Source: Gemmatimonadota bacterium
GTDB taxonomy: Bacteria; Gemmatimonadota; Gemmatimonadetes; Longimicrobiales; Gaopeijiaceae
NCBI GenBank assembly: GCA_002731735.1
Contig: PCCM01000124.1
Span: 1 to 8,566, forward strand
Length of the DNA: 8,566 bases
Direction: 5' to 3'
The notes beneath the pieces were generated by a model that saw only the letters and a list, made by a program, of their open reading frames with translations, made no database searches and was not told the DNA's origin. Shown piece by piece: positions 6,064 through 8,566 of the stretch (positions are counted from its first letter, which is position 1; every line of letters starts with the position of its first letter). Made by a program: the position numbers and the translations under genes.

Positions 6064-8304
6064 ATGCCTAGGACGACCGCATTCGCCATCGCCCTAGTCC
6101 TATTGTTATCGGGGCCTGGTCGAGGCACCGCCCAAGAAGACTACAGGCGGGCTCTCTCCTTCGAATCACCCGGCTTAGTGGGTTGGAGCGGAGGGCCAGC
6201 GGAGACTCTGTCCTTGGACAGCGTGTTCGTCCAGGGTGGGCGATACGCGGGGCGAATCAATCGCGACCGGGAGAGCGAACTGGAATTCTCCTCGTTCGGG
6301 ATGACACTTCCGGTCACGTTTTCAGGCGAGACGCTGGAGCTGAGGGGGTGGCTTCGCACGGATGGAGTCACCGGTTTCGCCGGGCTTTGGCTGCGACAGG
6401 ATGGGCGAAGTGGGTCTGTGCAATTCGACAACATGCAGAGTCGAAATCTCCGGGGCTCGACCGAGTGGACCGAGTACCGTATTTCTCTGCCGCTTGACGA
6501 GCGCGCCCGTACAGTAGTCCTGGGAGCGATCCTGGTGGGCGAGGGAACCGCTTGGGTGGATGACCTCGAATTGCTCGTCGACGGCATTCCCGCCTCGGAT
6601 GCGCCTCCCTTTGTTGCGGTACTCTCCGCTGTCGACCTGGATGACGAGTTCGACGACGGATCTCGCGTCGAAGCCCGCGACCTCACTCCGACACAGGTGG
6701 AGAATCTCACCCTTCTCGGGAGGATCTGGGGATTCGTGAAGTACCACCATCCGCGAATCACGGGCGGTACGGTCAATTGGGACTACGAGCTCTTCCGAAT
6801 CCTTCCTTCCCTGCTCGATGCACGGGATCGCATGTCGGCCAGGGTCATCCTGGAAGAGTGGCTCGAGGACCTGGGTGATCCGGATAGCTGCGGCCGTTGT
6901 GCGGTCCTTCCGGCCGACGCGCACCTGTCGCCCGATATCGATTGGATTGGGGATCGTGGTCTACTCGGCGACGAGGTGAGTGGTCGGCTGGAACTCATCT
7001 ACAATCGCCGCCCCGCGAATCTCGAACACTACTACGTGAGTCACGAACCGGGCGTCGGTAATCCCCTGTTCTTGAACGAAGCGACCTATCGAGATCAGCC
7101 GTTGCCCGATGCCGGGTTTAGGCTTCTGGCACTCTACCGATACTGGAATATCATCGAGTACTGGTTCCCCTACCGCGACGTGATCGGAGAGAACTGGATA
7201 GACGTCTTGTTCGACTTCGTGCCACGGGTAATGGCCGCGAGCACCGTCGATGAATATCGCCTCACCTTGACGGAGCTCATTACTCGAATCAACGATACGC
7301 ACGCGAACCTCCGGGCCGATTCCAACCCACAACCTCCTCGCGGCTCAGCCGAACTGCCCGTCGTCCTTCGGTTCGTTGAGGATGAAGCCGTCGTAACAGG
7401 ATTCTCACATCCCGTAAGAGGTCCGGCCACCGGGCTTCGCATCGGCGACGTGATCGGAGCGATCGACGGCCGCTCGGTCGATTCTCTCGTGACCGCCTGG
7501 CGACCCTTCTATCCAGCCTCCAACCAAGCGGCGCGGCTGCGAAACATCGCTCTCAATCTGACAAGGGGGGAGCCCGGCGAGATCGAGATCACGGGGACTC
7601 GTCTCGACGGTCCATTTTCCCTTTCTGCCGAGAGAGTATCTAGTGTCGAGGTCGATCTCCGGGCGGGCCTCACCCATGATCTACCGGGCGAGACCTTCCA
7701 GTTGCTTTCGGATGAGGTGGCCTATCTAAAGCTCTCATCCGTAGTCGCGGCGGACGTCGCTAATTACGTCAACGCCGCCGCTGATGCGGACGTTCTGGTC
7801 GTCGACATCCGAAACTACCCGAGCGCGTTCATGGTGTTCGCTCTCGGGGGACGCCTGGTCACGGAACCCACGGAGTTCGCTCGCTTCACGATAGGCGATG
7901 CCTCGAATCCGGGCGCTTTCTCGTGGACATTTCCGTTGACGCTCGCACCTCTGCAGCCGAATTTCTCCGGTGCCGTGGTTATTCTCGTAGACGAGACCTC
8001 GCTGAGTCAAGCGGAGTACACGACGATGGCGTTGCGGGCCGCACCGAACGCGATCGTGGTCGGGAGCACAACGGCCGGAGCCGATGGGAACGTCTCGGGT
8101 ATTCCACTTCCCGGTGGAATCACAACCTTGATCAGCGGAATCGGTGTTTTCTACCCAGACGGGACGCCGACCCAACGCATCGGTATCGTCCCTGACCTAG
8201 AGGTGAGCCCTACCATCGCCGGCATCAGAGAGGGGCGTGACGAGGTCCTAGAGGCAGGAGTCAGCTACGTGTTGGGCCGAGAGTTTCGGCTGCCAGATCG
8301 GTAA
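6064..8304 (+). CDS. Exported S41-family (tricorn/CPP-like) serine protease with N-terminal jelly-roll-like domain
   Basis: A 746-residue secreted protein. Residues 1-24 form a signal peptide (cut after GTAQ). Residues 27-175 look like a beta-sandwich of carbohydrate-binding-module type: many alternating beta-strands ending in GTAWVDDLEL. Residues 205-345 form a linker domain (start LLGRIWGFVKYHHP) with a CGRC pair at 276-279. Residues 355-415 open the S41 domain and include NDTHANL with H413. A PDZ-like part (about 430-515, with GLRIGDVIGAIDG) follows. Nucleophile S648 lies in TSLSQAEY, where S41 proteases have S-x-A-E. STTAGADGNVSG (668-679) and GIVPDLEV (707-714) are further hallmarks. H413 suggests a Ser-His arrangement as in tricorn-type S41 enzymes rather than the Ser-Lys dyad of CtpA; this is inference from motif position. 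The gene is divergent from the five-gene run. Cleavage targets are unknown. Confidence 0.9.
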   Translation: MPRTTAFAIALVLLLSGPGRGTAQEDYRRALSFESPGLVGWSGGPAETLSLDSVFVQGGRYAGRINRDRESELEFSSFGMTLPVTFSGETLELRGWLRTDGVTGFAGLWLRQDGRSGSVQFDNMQSRNLRGSTEWTEYRISLPLDERARTVVLGAILVGEGTAWVDDLELLVDGIPASDAPPFVAVLSAVDLDDEFDDGSRVEARDLTPTQVENLTLLGRIWGFVKYHHPRITGGTVNWDYELFRILPSLLDARDRMSARVILEEWLEDLGDPDSCGRCAVLPADAHLSPDIDWIGDRGLLGDEVSGRLELIYNRRPANLEHYYVSHEPGVGNPLFLNEATYRDQPLPDAGFRLLALYRYWNIIEYWFPYRDVIGENWIDVLFDFVPRVMAASTVDEYRLTLTELITRINDTHANLRADSNPQPPRGSAELPVVLRFVEDEAVVTGFSHPVRGPATGLRIGDVIGAIDGRSVDSLVTAWRPFYPASNQAARLRNIALNLTRGEPGEIEITGTRLDGPFSLSAERVSSVEVDLRAGLTHDLPGETFQLLSDEVAYLKLSSVVAADVANYVNAAADADVLVVDIRNYPSAFMVFALGGRLVTEPTEFARFTIGDASNPGAFSWTFPLTLAPLQPNFSGAVVILVDETSLSQAEYTTMALRAAPNAIVVGSTTAGADGNVSGIPLPGGITTLISGIGVFYPDGTPTQRIGIVPDLEVSPTIAGIREGRDEVLEAGVSYVLGREFRLPDR

Positions 8305-8318
8305 GCGGCTCTTACCGA
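8298..8318 (+). terminator. Stem-loop overlapping the S41 protease stop codon
   Basis: An 8-bp perfect inverted repeat (TCGGTAAG / CTTACCGA) has a 5-base loop, and its left arm contains the TAA stop codon at 8302-8304. A smaller CCGG-acg-CCGG hairpin follows at 8321-8331. There is no T-run after either stem, so this is not a classic intrinsic terminator. It may halt or protect the 3' end of the transcript, or act with Rho. Confidence 0.45.
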
Positions 8319-8566
8319 ACCCGGACGCCGGTCTTACGTGACCAACATTGCAACCGTCACCGCGCTGACATTAGCCTTAGATTTCTGGATGTTTCCGGCG
8401 ATTCTTCAAACCATCCCGAGGTGATCTCGGTGCCCTCCTTACTCGACGAGCCCTTTCGCCTCTTGCTTGAGCGAACTGGGAGTTAGCGGAGTGATACCTT
8501 ATAATACCAGCGTGTTGCAAAGGTCAGCCGTGTTGGACCAGGGTGTTGGGTCGCAGGTGATGGTAC
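8305..8566. other. Right-edge non-coding stretch
   Basis: No definite gene was found in these 262 bases. Besides the hairpins just after the protease gene, there is a CCGAG-gtgat-CTCGG dyad at 8416-8430 without a following T-run. A plus-strand open frame begins after the stop at 8422-8424 and runs off the window. Possible GTG starts lie at 8491, 8512 and 8530; the last has AAAGG 6 bases upstream. The roughly 12-residue stretch after 8530 is too short to recognise. Confidence 0.35.
8500..8505 (+). promoter_or_regulatory. Candidate -10 hexamer for a gene beyond the right edge
   Basis: A perfect TATAAT stands in a locally AT-rich patch. It is about 25 bases ahead of the GTG at 8530, which has a modest AAAGG site. 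No good -35 is found at 16-18 bases spacing; TTGAGC at 8467-8472 is too far away. The call therefore rests on the hexamer and its position alone. Confidence 0.35.

Noticed and set aside
6141..6924. Two long minus-strand open frames (about 211 and 200 codons) opposite the S41 gene
   Set aside because: They are antisense to a gene with firm motif evidence and their translations are low-complexity Arg/Ser/Pro-rich, typical of high-GC shadow frames.
8465..8473. GCTTGAGCG shared with 5873-5881 upstream of the protease gene
   Set aside because: A single 9-base match without similar flanks or spacing to a promoter is not enough to call a shared operator.

Overview
The window is a bacterial chromosomal segment with six complete protein genes, fairly high GC and dense coding. 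Five genes lie head to tail on the minus strand (bases 114-5718). One large gene lies on the plus strand (bases 6064-8304). No RNA gene, insertion sequence, phage gene or CRISPR array was seen. Four of the six proteins have Sec-type signal peptides ending in an A-x-A-Q-like cleavage site. The mix of exported M28 and S41 peptidases, serine hydrolases of the beta-lactamase fold and metallo-beta-lactamase-fold proteins is typical of environmental heterotrophs such as Gemmatimonadota, and also of Acidobacteriota and related groups. This lineage call is inference from gene content and signal-peptide style, not from a marker gene.

Minus strand, in transcription order: an exported serine hydrolase with SxxK and WGG motifs (5718-4363); 23 bases on, an exported metallo-beta-lactamase-fold protein with a full B3-like zinc-ligand set (4339-3281); 82 bases on, a Na+/phosphate cotransporter of the NptA/PNaS family (3198-2044); 7 bases on, a PhoU-family protein (2036-1359); 45 bases on, an exported M28 zinc peptidase (1313-114). 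The transporter and PhoU genes are almost certainly co-translated. The wider five-gene operon is plausible but unproven, because the 82-base gap before the transporter could hold its own promoter.

Plus strand: after a 345-base divergent intergenic region rich in small dyads, a 746-residue exported S41-type protease carries an N-terminal jelly-roll-like domain. Its start is moved to 6064 on the strength of a Shine-Dalgarno and a signal peptide. The gene ends inside an 8-bp stem-loop that overlaps its stop codon. The right edge (8305-8566) holds no definite gene, but has a perfect TATAAT hexamer and an open frame running off the window.

Functionally, four exported or periplasmic hydrolases surround an inner-membrane phosphate importer and its PhoU partner, which suggests nutrient scavenging. 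No clear new defence, mobile or biosynthetic system was found. The most notable points are the split NptA/PhoU pair with a one-sided PhoU metal motif, the Ser-His (not Ser-Lys) S41 protease with an added N-terminal domain, and the structured intergenic region.
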